In this document: piece after piece, positions 1 to 6,739 of the stretch
Layout of the letters: each line of letters opens with the position of its first letter
Numbering within the stretch: position 1 is the stretch's first letter
Assembly (NCBI GenBank): GCA_031255315.1
Contig: JAIRSS010000017.1
Span: forward strand, 1-11,760
From: Spirochaetaceae bacterium
Lineage (GTDB): Bacteria > Spirochaetota > Spirochaetia > Treponematales > Breznakiellaceae
Direction: 5' to 3'
DNA: 11,760 nt
Position numbers and translations under genes: made by a program
The notes under the pieces: model-generated
The model's input: the letters and a program-made list of their open reading frames with translations, nothing else
Databases searched by the model: none
Told to the model about the DNA's origin: nothing

Positions 1-422
1 AGGCTCCCCTCCCCCACCCGGTGAACCATGCGGCGGGAAGGCTCGTGAAAGGTCTGGACCCCCAGGCTTACCCGGTTTACCCCGCCCTCCCGGCAGGCGC
101 GAAGAAACGCCTCGTCCGCCGATTCGGGGTTGGCCTCCACCGTAACTTCCCCTGGCCATGCGGGAAGGAGGGACCTGAGACCGGCGAGAAGGCGGGTCAT
201 CCGGGCCGTGCCCAGGATGGAGGGAGTGCCGCCGCCCAGATACAGGGTGGGAACCCTGGTTACACTGAACCGGGCCAGGTTGTCCCGGACATCCGAAAGG
301 AGCACGCCGGTAAATGCGTCAAGTTCAGGGCCGTCCGGACGAACCGGGACGGAGTAAAAGTCGCAGTAGTCGCACGAACCGGCGCAGAAGGGTATATGAA
401 GATACACGGACGCTTCCATCAT
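1..422 (-). CDS. hemW: HemW, radical SAM heme chaperone / coproporphyrinogen oxidase-like protein (partial, N-terminal part)
   Basis: The gene reads leftwards and runs off the left edge, so only about 140 N-terminal residues are visible out of roughly 380 usual for the family. Near the start is HIPFCAGSCDYCDF, the CX3CX2C radical SAM motif (Cys13, Cys17, Cys20) that binds a 4Fe-4S cluster. It is followed by YLGGGTPS (about residues 61-68), EANPES (97-101) and RVSLGVQTF (117-125). This combination is typical of HemW. HemW was long annotated as oxygen-independent coproporphyrinogen III oxidase but is now regarded as a heme-binding chaperone. The start is ATGATG at 417-422 on the minus strand; a stop (TAA) lies two codons upstream in frame, so no longer start is possible. 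No strong Shine-Dalgarno is visible. The true HemN enzyme is less likely given the short N-terminus and the motif spelling. Confidence 0.9.
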   Translation of the reverse strand, partial: MMEASVYLHIPFCAGSCDYCDFYSVPVRPDGPELDAFTGVLLSDVRDNLARFSVTRVPTLYLGGGTPSILGTARMTRLLAGLRSLLPAWPGEVTVEANPESADEAFLRACREGGVNRVSLGVQTFHEPSRRMVHRVGEGS

Positions 423-589
423 CGTATATTACCCGGCGGGGCCGGGAATGGTAATGGCCGGCTTGCATGGACCGCTTTACGCGCGGGGCGCGGGGCCCGT
501 TTCCGCGCCGTTTCCCGGATACGCTTCACCCCCTGAGCAAACTTCATTACCGGCGTTGACAGCCTCCCCGTTTATCACGCCGTTACTCT

Positions 590-631
590 TAAGAGGCTGT
601 TCCAAAACTTCAGTTTTGGAACAGCCTCTTA
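590..631. repeat. Dispersed palindrome, copy A (perfect)
   Basis: Two perfect 19-base arms, TAAGAGGCTGTTCCAAAAC (590-608) and its reverse complement (613-631), flank the 4-base centre TTCA. Related copies occur at 6693-6728, 8234-8296 and 8540-8570, with a degenerate one at 8196-8233. The outer bases are TA on both sides, the target dinucleotide duplicated by IS630/Tc1-type elements. The arm resembles insertion-sequence ends joined head to head, so a very short MITE or solo end pair is my inference. In RNA it would form a strong hairpin. It lies about 100 bases upstream of the serine hydrolase gene. Confidence 0.85.
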
Positions 632-662
632 TGGATTGTCTAATTCTCGTGGAAAAGGATAC

Positions 663-678
663 TATGAGGGCTGTTCCA
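663..678 (+). repeat. Half copy of the dispersed palindrome arm
   Basis: TATGAGGGCTGTTCCA matches the left arm of the palindrome family (consensus TGAGGCTGTTCCAAAAC) with one extra G, and no matching right arm follows. It begins with TA like the complete copies. It is probably a decayed or truncated element between copy A and the ribosome binding site of the next gene. A chance match cannot be excluded. The rest of the 423-729 spacer shows no convincing gene. Confidence 0.45.
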
Positions 679-729
679 TTGATTCGCAGTTTATGGGGCA
701 ATGTTTCCTGCTATGGAGAGGAGCAACGT

Positions 730-1611
730 ATGGACATAACACTGTATATGGAAGCGGTTGAAAAGCAAAATCTCAATGTCGAGGGGATCATAGTGATCCA
801 TAGAGGCGAATGTGTCGCCCAGCGCCGGCGGGTCCCCGAAAAACCGCGTCCGGTCTACTCGGTGAGCAAGAGTTTTACCGCCATAGCGGCGGGAATGGCC
901 ATTGCCGAAGGCAAACTTTCCCTGAAAGACCGGGTAGTGGACGCTTTTCCTGGCCTTGTTCCCCCTGAGGGCCCTTCGCCCCGGCTGGCATCCCTCACCC
1001 TTGAACACCTTCTTACGATGAGCCGGGGACACCGCCATTTCTCCCGGCCCGCTACCCTAGCCTGCGCCGCAGCCCAAACCCTCGACTTCGAGCCGGGGAC
1101 GCGGTTCGTCTACGACAACGGCAGTACGCTCTTAGCTTCCGGCATGATCACTCAGGCCACAGGCTTGAAAGTCCGGGATTACTTGGCGGACCGTCTTTTC
1201 CGGCCCCTGGGGATTCCCGATCCGGTCTGGAGTGAAAGCGAAGACGGGTACACTATGGGCGCTACCGGGCTGGAGCTTACCACCGGGGACCTGGCCGTCT
1301 TCGGGCAACTGCTGCTCCAGCGGGGTAATTGGAAGGGGGAACAACTCGTCCCCGCTCGGTGGATAGACCGGGCGAGCCGGTCCCATATTTCGACCAGGGA
1401 AATGAAAAAACCGGACTATGCCTTGGGGTATGGCTGCGGCTTCTGGACGTGCCGTCACGGAGCTTACCGGGCGGACGGCAAGGACGGTCAGTTCGTGATA
1501 GTCTTTCCCGGTCAGGAAGGGGTTGTCGCTATTACTTCCGGCGAGCCGGACATGGAAAATATTCTTGCCGCGGTGTGGGAATATATCCTCCCTCAGCTTG
1601 ACTCGCGTTGA
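730..1611 (+). CDS. Serine hydrolase, class C beta-lactamase / CubicO-like family
   Basis: A 293-residue protein with the three active-site elements of the serine beta-lactamase/DD-peptidase fold. These are SVSK (Ser44 nucleophile, Lys47), YDN (Tyr128-Asn130) and GKDG (about 250-253) in the place of the KTG/HXG motif. TLEHLLTMSRG (90-100) is also typical of the family. Members are esterases, DD-peptidases, amidases or beta-lactamases, so substrate cannot be assigned. There is no signal peptide, which suggests a cytoplasmic enzyme and argues against a true antibiotic-resistance beta-lactamase. I chose ATG at 730 because GGAGAGGAG lies just upstream (715-723). The reading frame is open further upstream to 448, but that extension translates straight through palindrome copy A. 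The gene stands alone between two repeats. Confidence 0.88.
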   Translation: MDITLYMEAVEKQNLNVEGIIVIHRGECVAQRRRVPEKPRPVYSVSKSFTAIAAGMAIAEGKLSLKDRVVDAFPGLVPPEGPSPRLASLTLEHLLTMSRGHRHFSRPATLACAAAQTLDFEPGTRFVYDNGSTLLASGMITQATGLKVRDYLADRLFRPLGIPDPVWSESEDGYTMGATGLELTTGDLAVFGQLLLQRGNWKGEQLVPARWIDRASRSHISTREMKKPDYALGYGCGFWTCRHGAYRADGKDGQFVIVFPGQEGVVAITSGEPDMENILAAVWEYILPQLDSR

Positions 1612-1679
1612 AACCGGTCGTATGCCTCGCCGTATGCATGATAGTACGAGTAGGTTGCTTATACTAAACGGCAGGAACG

Positions 1680-1764
1680 AGGTCCACAAATTAATCGGAT
1701 TAACACAGATTTTTCGTATCAACCATGTTCATAATCTGTGAAAATCCGCGTAATCTGTGGACCT
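1680..1764. repeat. 85-bp imperfect inverted repeat with internal AATCTGTG-type periodicity
   Basis: The ends AGGTCCACA (1680-1688) and TGTGGACCT (1756-1764) are perfect complements. The next 23 bases inward on each side also pair, with 5 mismatches, giving arms of about 32 bases around a short centre. The right arm is built from three similar words about 10 bases apart: AATCTGTG, AATCCGCG and AATCTGTG. Similar AATCTGTG/AATCCGCG strings occur as dispersed repeats in unrelated bacterial genomes, as far as I recall. The repeat separates the serine hydrolase from the glycosyltransferase and could act as a terminator-like hairpin, although no T-run follows. Confidence 0.75.
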
Positions 1765-1816
1765 TGTTGTTATGTATTTTTGGCATTTAGTCTAAGCAGC
1801 CTACGAGGGGGAATCC

Positions 1817-2998
1817 ATGTTTTGGTTTGATATTTTTCGTTTTAGTTTCGCTGCGGTGTTTGTTGTTCTTCATTGCGCTCTGTGGTCCGGTCTTTTGCGG
1901 GAATGGCTCAGAGACCGCCGGTTTATCCTGCCGGAGTCCCTACGCCCGGAACCGGACCGGCCTGTCCCAGACAGCGCGGGGGAGCGCCCTCTGGTTTCGG
2001 TAATCGTCCCCATCAGGAACGAGGAGCGGCGGATTGAAGGGCTTTTGCGGAGTCTCGCGTTACAGGATTATCCTAACGCTGAATATATCTTTATTGACGA
2101 CTGTTCCACCGACAGGAGTCCTGAATTCATGCGCCGTTTTGCCGAAACGAAGCCGGGGGTCAAGATCATCACCCTTACTGAAAATACCGGGGTGAACAAG
2201 AAACAATATGCCCTCTGCCGGGGTACTGAAGCGGCGGCGGGAACGTTGCTGCTTTTTACCGACGCGGACTGCGAAGTCCCCTCCCATTGGATCCAGGCAA
2301 TGGCCGCCCGAATGGACGACCCCCGGACCGGCCTTGTTATCGGCCCGGTCTTCAAAAAGGGCGGCGGACGCGGGTTCTTTCAGCATTACCAGTGTTTTGA
2401 TCACGCCATACGCTATCTGTACCTTACCGGCGCTACCGGCATCGGCGCGGCAAGCGGCGGCTTTGGGAACAACCTCATCGTTAGGAAGGCCGCGCTGGAT
2501 CGTATTGGCGGCTATGGCCGGGTTCCTCCTTCTCCCACCGAGGACGCCGCGCTGGTCTCCATGATACGAGGCAACACGGATTACACGGTCTATGCCGCCG
2601 TTAAACCGGATCTCTGGGTAACAACCCGGGGGGAACGGTCATGGAAGCCCCTTATCAATCAGACCCTGCGCTGGAACAACGGCGGACTGTTCAGCCCGGA
2701 TCCGCTGACGACGCTGAATTTCAGGTTTCTTATGGTCACTATTTCCATGGGGATTATCGCCATTCCCTTCCTGCCCTTCTCCCCCGGTCTTTGGCCCCTT
2801 CCGGCGGCGGTCCTCTTTTCTATGACCATGAACACCCTTGCCTGCTTCGCCCTCTTCGGCGCCGCCCTTCCCGGCCCGCCTATTCTCATACCCATCCAGA
2901 TAATCTTTACCCCGGCGTATTTTACGTTTCTTACAATTATAGGCTTCTGCGGGGTAAAAGCGGATTGGAAAGGGGTTCCGGTTAAAAAGGGGCCGTAA
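1817..2998 (+). CDS. Membrane-bound family 2 glycosyltransferase
   Basis: A 393-residue protein. It begins with a hydrophobic helix (about 8-27) followed by a GT-A domain. The nucleotide-binding start is PLVSVIVPIRNEERRI (58-73) and FIDDCSTD (92-99). The metal-binding DXD is D149-A-D151 in FTDADC, the general-base region is TED (241-243), and the QXXRW element is Q282-TLRW286. Two to four membrane segments follow (about 304-378). This layout fits processive or polyprenyl-linked GT2 enzymes that transfer sugars from nucleotide-sugars at the cytoplasmic membrane. The acceptor is unknown. The start is supported by GAGGGGGAA seven bases upstream of ATG. It occupies the position upstream of rpmH where dnaA sits in many bacteria, and its link to the following operon is only positional. 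Confidence 0.88.
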   Translation: MFWFDIFRFSFAAVFVVLHCALWSGLLREWLRDRRFILPESLRPEPDRPVPDSAGERPLVSVIVPIRNEERRIEGLLRSLALQDYPNAEYIFIDDCSTDRSPEFMRRFAETKPGVKIITLTENTGVNKKQYALCRGTEAAAGTLLLFTDADCEVPSHWIQAMAARMDDPRTGLVIGPVFKKGGGRGFFQHYQCFDHAIRYLYLTGATGIGAASGGFGNNLIVRKAALDRIGGYGRVPPSPTEDAALVSMIRGNTDYTVYAAVKPDLWVTTRGERSWKPLINQTLRWNNGGLFSPDPLTTLNFRFLMVTISMGIIAIPFLPFSPGLWPLPAAVLFSMTMNTLACFALFGAALPGPPILIPIQIIFTPAYFTFLTIIGFCGVKADWKGVPVKKGP

Positions 2999-3030
2999 CA
3001 AACCGGAGACCCCAAGGGCAACGCGGCATA

Positions 3031-3059
3031 TTGACCAATGGGTTGTATTTTCCTATACT
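3031..3059 (+). promoter_or_regulatory. Sigma70-type promoter for the rpmH operon
   Basis: TTGACC (3031-3036) and TATACT (3054-3059) are separated by exactly 17 bases, close to the sigma70 consensus. They lie about 100 bases upstream of rpmH and 33 bases after the glycosyltransferase stop. A second, weaker pair, TTATCG (3070-3075) and TATATA (3093-3098), also has a 17-base spacer and may be a tandem promoter. No experimental support is available. Confidence 0.65.
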
Positions 3060-3115
3060 ATCCCTTCAATTATCGTGGTTGTCAATAAACTTTATATATA
3101 TGCCGGTTAGTCGGC

Positions 3116-3140
3116 TGCCGCAAGCGCGGTTGCCGCAAGC
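3116..3140 (+). repeat. Direct repeat in the rpmH leader
   Basis: TGCCGCAAGC occurs at 3116-3125 and again at 3131-3140, a 15-base period, in the untranslated leader between the promoter and rpmH. It does not match the DnaA box. Its role is unknown; a regulatory binding site or a small duplication are both possible. Confidence 0.6.
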
Positions 3141-3164
3141 ATGGCTAAGGAGTTGTTTTCATGA
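3141..3164 (+). CDS. Possible seven-codon leader peptide coupled to rpmH
   Basis: ATG at 3141 opens a tiny frame reading MAKELFS. Its TGA (3162-3164) overlaps the rpmH ATG (3161-3163) as ATGA, the usual arrangement for translational coupling. The rpmH Shine-Dalgarno AAGGAG lies inside this frame. No clear Shine-Dalgarno precedes the mini-frame, so it may be chance. It is recorded because L34 synthesis is a plausible target for feedback control. Confidence 0.25.
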   Translation: MAKELFS

Positions 3165-3316
3165 AGCGGACGTATCAGCCCAGTAAAGTCAAGCGAAATC
3201 GTAAATTCGGGTTTCGCGCCCGGATGAAAACTCGGGGAGGGCAGCTTATATTGAAGCGCCGGCGGGCGAAGGGCCGGAGCAAACTGACGGTTTCCGACGA
3301 GAAAAAGCCCTATTAA
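3161..3316 (+). CDS. rpmH: 50S ribosomal protein L34
   Basis: A 51-residue, highly basic protein reading [20 protein letters not shown] followed by [19 protein letters not shown]. This is the almost invariant L34 sequence: MKRTYQPS, the GFRARM segment and the RRRAKGR block. L34 is a small component of the large ribosomal subunit that contacts 23S rRNA. It is slightly longer than the usual 44-47 residues because of the C-terminal tail [18 protein letters not shown] (3147-3152) is ideally spaced, 8 bases from ATG. It is the first gene of a conserved rpmH-rnpA-yidD-yidC-khpB operon. Confidence 0.97.
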   Translation: MKRTYQPSKVKRNRKFGFRARMKTRGGQLILKRRRAKGRSKLTVSDEKKPY

Positions 3317-3746
3317 ACTGGAAGGATGCCGGTTCCGTTTTACCCGGGAGGAACGGTTAAAGGGAAGGGATGAAATTCGGGCGGTTTTTAAGGGCGGAAA
3401 CGTTGTTTCCTGCCGGGGCGCAAAGTTGTTTGTATTGAAAAACGGACTGCCCGGCAACCGGCTGGCGGTTACTTTTATGCGGAAGTTCGGAAACGCGGTA
3501 AAGCGGAATCGGACCCGCCGGGTTAGCCGTGAGGCGTATCGCTTGTTAAAGCATCGGCTGAAAACCGGGTTTGATCTGGTGATACTTGTTTACCCTATAG
3601 ACCGGCAGGCAAAATCTTCCCGGTCTGTGCCGGGCGCCGCTGTTCAGCCGCCGCCGGTGATGTCTATTACGGAATGTCTGGCTGTCAGGATGGGGCAGCT
3701 CCAAACCTTGTTTAACCGGGCAGGACTTTTTATGGAAAACCGGTAA
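3312..3746 (+). CDS. rnpA: Ribonuclease P protein component, with a non-standard or disrupted start
   Basis: RnpA is the basic protein subunit that helps the RNase P RNA mature tRNA 5' ends. The signature [14 protein letters not shown] is present (about bases 3501-3542). The homologous N-terminus is also encoded: [20 protein letters not shown], then [17 protein letters not shown]. However, this frame, open from 3288, contains no ATG, GTG or TTG before TTG at 3426, and starting there would remove about 30 conserved residues. The boundary given here uses ATT at 3312, which overlaps the rpmH stop; CTG at 3318 is another non-canonical option. ATG at 3326 lies in the adjacent frame. Removing one base at 3329-3330 would give [12 protein letters not shown], a typical RnpA start. 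The C-terminal part carries an unusual Pro/Ser-rich stretch ([11 protein letters not shown]). The function is certain; the start is not. Confidence 0.88.
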   Translation: MKLEGCRFRFTREERLKGRDEIRAVFKGGNVVSCRGAKLFVLKNGLPGNRLAVTFMRKFGNAVKRNRTRRVSREAYRLLKHRLKTGFDLVILVYPIDRQAKSSRSVPGAAVQPPPVMSITECLAVRMGQLQTLFNRAGLFMENR

Positions 3747-3755
3747 TTAGAGAAG

Positions 3756-4031
3756 ATGAGGCGTTTTCAAAAGTTAGACCTTGAGGAAAAGTTTAATTTT
3801 TTCTTTTCTTTTTCGCGGATTCCCAGAGGGGGAATCCTTCTTTTAATACAGTTCTATCAGCGGGCTGTTTCGCCTCATTTTCCGGCTAGTTGCAGGTATT
3901 ATCCTACCTGTTCTTCCTATGCGCATGAAGCGGTTCGGAAATACGGCATTATCCGGGGTCTGTACCTGGCAAGCAAACGGATAGCGCGCTGTCATCCTTT
4001 TCATCCGGGTGGTTATGATCCGGTACCTTAA
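3756..4031 (+). CDS. yidD: Membrane protein insertion efficiency factor YidD
   Basis: A 91-residue protein containing the YidD core: a hydrophobic amphipathic stretch ([16 protein letters not shown]), the cysteine cluster [30 protein letters not shown], and the near-invariant end [12 protein letters not shown]. YidD is a small inner-membrane-associated protein that aids YidC-dependent insertion. The N-terminal extension of about 25 residues ([20 protein letters not shown]) is longer than in the shortest homologues. It starts 9 bases after rnpA with GAGAAG upstream, and yidC follows after 18 bases, so these genes are almost certainly co-transcribed. Confidence 0.95.
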   Translation: MRRFQKLDLEEKFNFFFSFSRIPRGGILLLIQFYQRAVSPHFPASCRYYPTCSSYAHEAVRKYGIIRGLYLASKRIARCHPFHPGGYDPVP

Positions 4032-4049
4032 TAACGTAACAGGAATTCA

Positions 4050-5858
4050 ATGGAAAAGAGAACATTATTGGCCGTTGTACTTTCGGTCATTGTAATCACA
4101 GGTTTTTATATCATCCAGGGGATTTTTTTCCCCCCCGCCGTACCGCCCGCTGTAGAACCAGCCGCCGCCCAACCACAGGTTATTGCTGAACAGCTCCCGC
4201 AAACCGCCCCGGTCCTTACCGATACGCCGATCGAAGCGGCGGCGGCTTCTGAGGAAGACGGCGTGGATTCCGGTCCTCAATCGGAAGAACGGGTGATCAT
4301 TGAGACGCGATTGCTCCAGGTGGAGCTGACCAGCGCGGGAGGAGATGTTGTTTCATATAAACTGCGGGAACACAAGGATAAGGACGATTTCGTGGAGATG
4401 GTGCTTCCCGGCGCCGTTGAAGGCCGCGCCTTTACCATTGCTTTCGGGAATCTCAACGCCCTGCCGGTTACATCCCTTTTCTTTGTAAACCGGATAGACC
4501 CGTATACGGTTGAGTTTTACCGGGATTTTGCGCTTGCTTCCGGCGGGGCGGGAGGAACCGGCGGCGAAGGAGGCCGGTTCCGCCTGACCAAACGGTACAC
4601 GTTCAGGCCCGACGAATATATGTTTGAGCTTTCCGTTTCCCTTGACGGCGGACATTCTATCCCGTCGCTGAATTTTTCCGGCGCCGCCTATACCCTGGGT
4701 TTTGGCCCCCAGATAGGGCCTACCTTTGAAAAGCTGGACCAACGGTACGATTATCGCTATTACTACATCTATGCCAATGGTAAACGCCGGGAAGAAAAGG
4801 TCAAGGATGTTCCTTCAATTATCAATTCCCGGGTATCGTGGGCTGCCATCGCGGGTAAGTACTTTACCTTTATCGCTATACCTGACGCCACCCAATATGA
4901 ACTGGCCTTCTCCACAAAGCCGGAGCCGGGCCTTCCCGCCGCTTCCCGGTTTTACATGAGCCGTCCGGCGCTGAACGGGTCCAGAGCGACCGACACCTAC
5001 CGGTTCTACTTAGGTCCAAAGAGTCAGAGCGCCCTGGCAATCTATGATAATGGAAACAACAGCTTCAACCTGCGGGAAATGGACCTTTCAAAGGCGGCTA
5101 GTACCAGCGGGATTCTCGCCCCGTTGGAGACGGTCCTCAAGTGGTTCCTGTCCGTCTTCTACAAACTTATCCCGAATTACGGTATAGCCATCATCTTGGT
5201 TACGCTTCTCGTAAAGCTCCTGCTCTTCCCGTTGACTAAAAAAGGTTCGGAAGGCACGCTGCGTATGCAGACATTGTCTCCAAAAATCAAGGAAATTCAG
5301 GAGAAATATAAGAGCAACACCGCTCAGATGAACGCGAAAATGGCGGAATTGTATAAATCGGAGGGCTATAACCCCCTTTCGGGGTGTTTCCCCATGCTCA
5401 TTCAGTTCCCTATCTTTATCGCTATGTATAATCTGTTCAATAATCATTTTGATCTTCGAGGCGCCCTGTTCATTCCCGGATGGATTCCCGATCTGTCCGT
5501 TCCGGAATCAATCTTTAGCTTCGCCCCTTACCAGATCCCCATTTTAGGATGGAGCGATATACGTCTATTGCCCTTCATCTACGTGGGGTCTCAGCTTCTC
5601 TACAGCAAGATCACCCAGACGCCGGATCAGCAGACCAATTCCCAAATGAAGATGATGCTCTATATCATGCCGGTTATGTTCTTTTTTATTCTCTACAATG
5701 TCCCTTCAGGATTAACGGTTTATTGGATTATGAGTAATCTTTTATCTCTGATCCAGCAGCTTTTGATCAATAAATATCTGGTAAAAAAACGGGCCGATAT
5801 GGGGATTCAATCCCCGGCGCCGGTGATTGCCCCAAAAAAGAAAAAGAGAAGGCGTTAA
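4050..5858 (+). CDS. yidC: Membrane protein insertase YidC (Oxa1 family)
   Basis: A 602-residue insertase that places proteins into the cytoplasmic membrane, alone or with SecYEG. It has an N-terminal anchor (about 6-28), then a Pro/Ala-rich linker and a large periplasmic P1 domain (about 75-345). The conserved five-helix insertase core spans about 365-585, including NYGIAIILVTLLVKLLLFPL, NPLSGCFPMLIQFPIFIAMY and VPSGLTVYWIMSNLLSLIQQ. A lysine/arginine-rich tail (KKKKRRR) can contact ribosomes in related proteins. In E. coli the groove carries Arg366; the aligned residue here is Lys389, which retains the charge. AGGA lies upstream of ATG. The P1 domain has a Gly-rich insertion (GGAGGTGGEGG). 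Gene order supports the assignment. Confidence 0.97.
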   Translation: MEKRTLLAVVLSVIVITGFYIIQGIFFPPAVPPAVEPAAAQPQVIAEQLPQTAPVLTDTPIEAAAASEEDGVDSGPQSEERVIIETRLLQVELTSAGGDVVSYKLREHKDKDDFVEMVLPGAVEGRAFTIAFGNLNALPVTSLFFVNRIDPYTVEFYRDFALASGGAGGTGGEGGRFRLTKRYTFRPDEYMFELSVSLDGGHSIPSLNFSGAAYTLGFGPQIGPTFEKLDQRYDYRYYYIYANGKRREEKVKDVPSIINSRVSWAAIAGKYFTFIAIPDATQYELAFSTKPEPGLPAASRFYMSRPALNGSRATDTYRFYLGPKSQSALAIYDNGNNSFNLREMDLSKAASTSGILAPLETVLKWFLSVFYKLIPNYGIAIILVTLLVKLLLFPLTKKGSEGTLRMQTLSPKIKEIQEKYKSNTAQMNAKMAELYKSEGYNPLSGCFPMLIQFPIFIAMYNLFNNHFDLRGALFIPGWIPDLSVPESIFSFAPYQIPILGWSDIRLLPFIYVGSQLLYSKITQTPDQQTNSQMKMMLYIMPVMFFFILYNVPSGLTVYWIMSNLLSLIQQLLINKYLVKKRADMGIQSPAPVIAPKKKKRRR

Positions 5859-5912
5859 GCGGGGGGTTGTCCGCCTCGTAATGGCTGTGCGGAGCTTGGG
5901 GGATTTGATGTT

Positions 5913-5941
5913 TTGGATTACTAAGCATGGCGTAGTGTAAT
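5913..5941 (+). promoter_or_regulatory. Promoter for khpB between yidC and khpB
   Basis: TTGGAT (5913-5918) and TGTAAT (5936-5941) are separated by 17 bases and are followed 22 bases later by the khpB start. The spacer holds a near-inverted repeat, TTACTA and TAGTGTAA, around AGCATGGCG. The yidC-khpB gap of 104 bases is larger than the other gaps in this block, which fits a separate promoter. This is inferred from sequence only. Confidence 0.5.
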
Positions 5942-5947
5942 TTTTTT

Positions 5948-5960
5948 CGCGAGGAGCGCG
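5948..5960 (+). promoter_or_regulatory. Ribosome binding site in the loop of a small hairpin (khpB)
   Basis: CGCG (5948-5951), AGGAG (5952-5956) and CGCG (5957-5960) form a 4-bp GC stem whose 5-base loop is exactly the Shine-Dalgarno sequence. A run of seven T precedes it and the khpB ATG is two bases downstream of it. The structure could present or mask the site; whether it forms in vivo is unknown. Confidence 0.5.
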
Positions 5961-5962
5961 TT

Positions 5963-6664
5963 ATGGTATATGAATTTGAAGGCCGTACCGAAAAAGAAGC
6001 AATTGATCGGGCGGCGGCGGAGCTTGGTCTTGAAAAGGATGCCTTTGATGTGGAAATTTTGAAGACTCAGCGTTCCGGGTTGTTTAAAAAAGGGTACGTA
6101 AAAATCAAGGTTCACACGGACAAAGCGGCGGCGGAACTGGAAGAGGAAGCCGCTAACCGGGAACAATTCGACCGGGCTGTTTTTGGAGAGCCGGAACCCA
6201 AAAGCGATTTTGAGCGGCAAATAATTGAATTCCTTGAAAATCTTATCAGCCGCATGGGTTATAAGGCAACGGTTTCCGTCCTGTTCCGGGAGGAACACAA
6301 GGTCGGTTTAAAGATTGACTCAAGATATTCTTCCATTATTATAGGGAAAAAGGGGAAGAATCTGGACGCCCTTCAGCTTTTGGTGAATCTCTACGCCGGA
6401 CGCCATACCGGTGAGGATACCCGGGTCATCCTGGACAGTGAGAATTACCGCATACGCCGGGAAGAATCCCTGGTGCGCCTAGCCTACACGGTGGCCGACC
6501 GGGTACGGGAAACCCGGAATTCCATTCTCCTGGAACCGATGAATCCTTTTGACCGCCGGCTTATCCACACCACTTTAAACGACATCGCTGATGTGGAAAC
6601 CAAGAGCGAAGGCGAGGGGCTTTATAAGCAGGTACGGGTCTATTACCGGGGAAATATACGGTAA
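5963..6664 (+). CDS. khpB: RNA-binding protein KhpB (Jag)
   Basis: A 233-residue protein with the three-part Jag architecture. The Jag-N domain covers about 1-51 (MVYEFEGRTEKEAIDRAAAE, then SGLFKKGYVKIKV). A short acidic linker follows. A KH domain spans about 85-155 and carries the GXXG loop GKKG (128-131) in IIIGKKGKNLDALQLLVNLY. An R3H domain spans about 160-227 with the RXXXH motif in DRRLIH (His202). KhpB binds many RNAs, with KhpA as partner in Gram-positive bacteria, and affects cell division and envelope homeostasis. The gene sits immediately after yidC as in many bacteria. Length and motifs are normal for the family. Confidence 0.93.
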   Translation: MVYEFEGRTEKEAIDRAAAELGLEKDAFDVEILKTQRSGLFKKGYVKIKVHTDKAAAELEEEAANREQFDRAVFGEPEPKSDFERQIIEFLENLISRMGYKATVSVLFREEHKVGLKIDSRYSSIIIGKKGKNLDALQLLVNLYAGRHTGEDTRVILDSENYRIRREESLVRLAYTVADRVRETRNSILLEPMNPFDRRLIHTTLNDIADVETKSEGEGLYKQVRVYYRGNIR

Positions 6665-6673
6665 GGCGGTTTT

Positions 6674-6691
6674 CCTGCATCCGGTTGCAGG
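6674..6691 (+). terminator. Hairpin downstream of khpB (possible terminator)
   Basis: CCTGCA (6674-6679) and TGCAGG (6686-6691) form a perfect 6-bp stem with a 6-base loop, 10 bases after the khpB stop. No T-run follows; instead palindrome copy B begins two bases later, so two hairpins are stacked in tandem. It may contribute to transcript end formation or RNA stability. Confidence 0.4.
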
Positions 6692-6692
6692 T

Positions 6693-6728
6693 GAGGCTGT
6701 TCAAAAACTAAAGTTTTGGAACAGCCTC
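6693..6728. repeat. Dispersed palindrome, copy B
   Basis: Arms GAGGCTGTTCAAAAACT (6693-6709) and AGTTTTGGAACAGCCTC (6712-6728) pair over 17 bases with one mismatch around an AA centre. The sequence closely matches copy A. It lies between the khpB hairpin and the start of the next gene, where a promoter or ribosome binding site would be expected. The copy is not flanked by TA, unlike copies A and C. Confidence 0.8.
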
Positions 6729-6739
6729 AGTTACCCATA

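Noticed and set aside
423..589. A gene upstream of hemW on the minus strand
   Set aside because: The only open frame passes through palindrome copy A and has no similarity or start signal that I can support.
448..729. In-frame upstream extension of the serine hydrolase
   Set aside because: It translates through palindrome copy A and has no ribosome binding site, while ATG at 730 has GGAGAGGAG just upstream and the protein then has normal family length.
3001..3160. Replication origin next to rpmH
   Set aside because: rpmH often neighbours dnaA and oriC, but no DnaA-box cluster or dnaA gene is present; a glycosyltransferase lies upstream instead.
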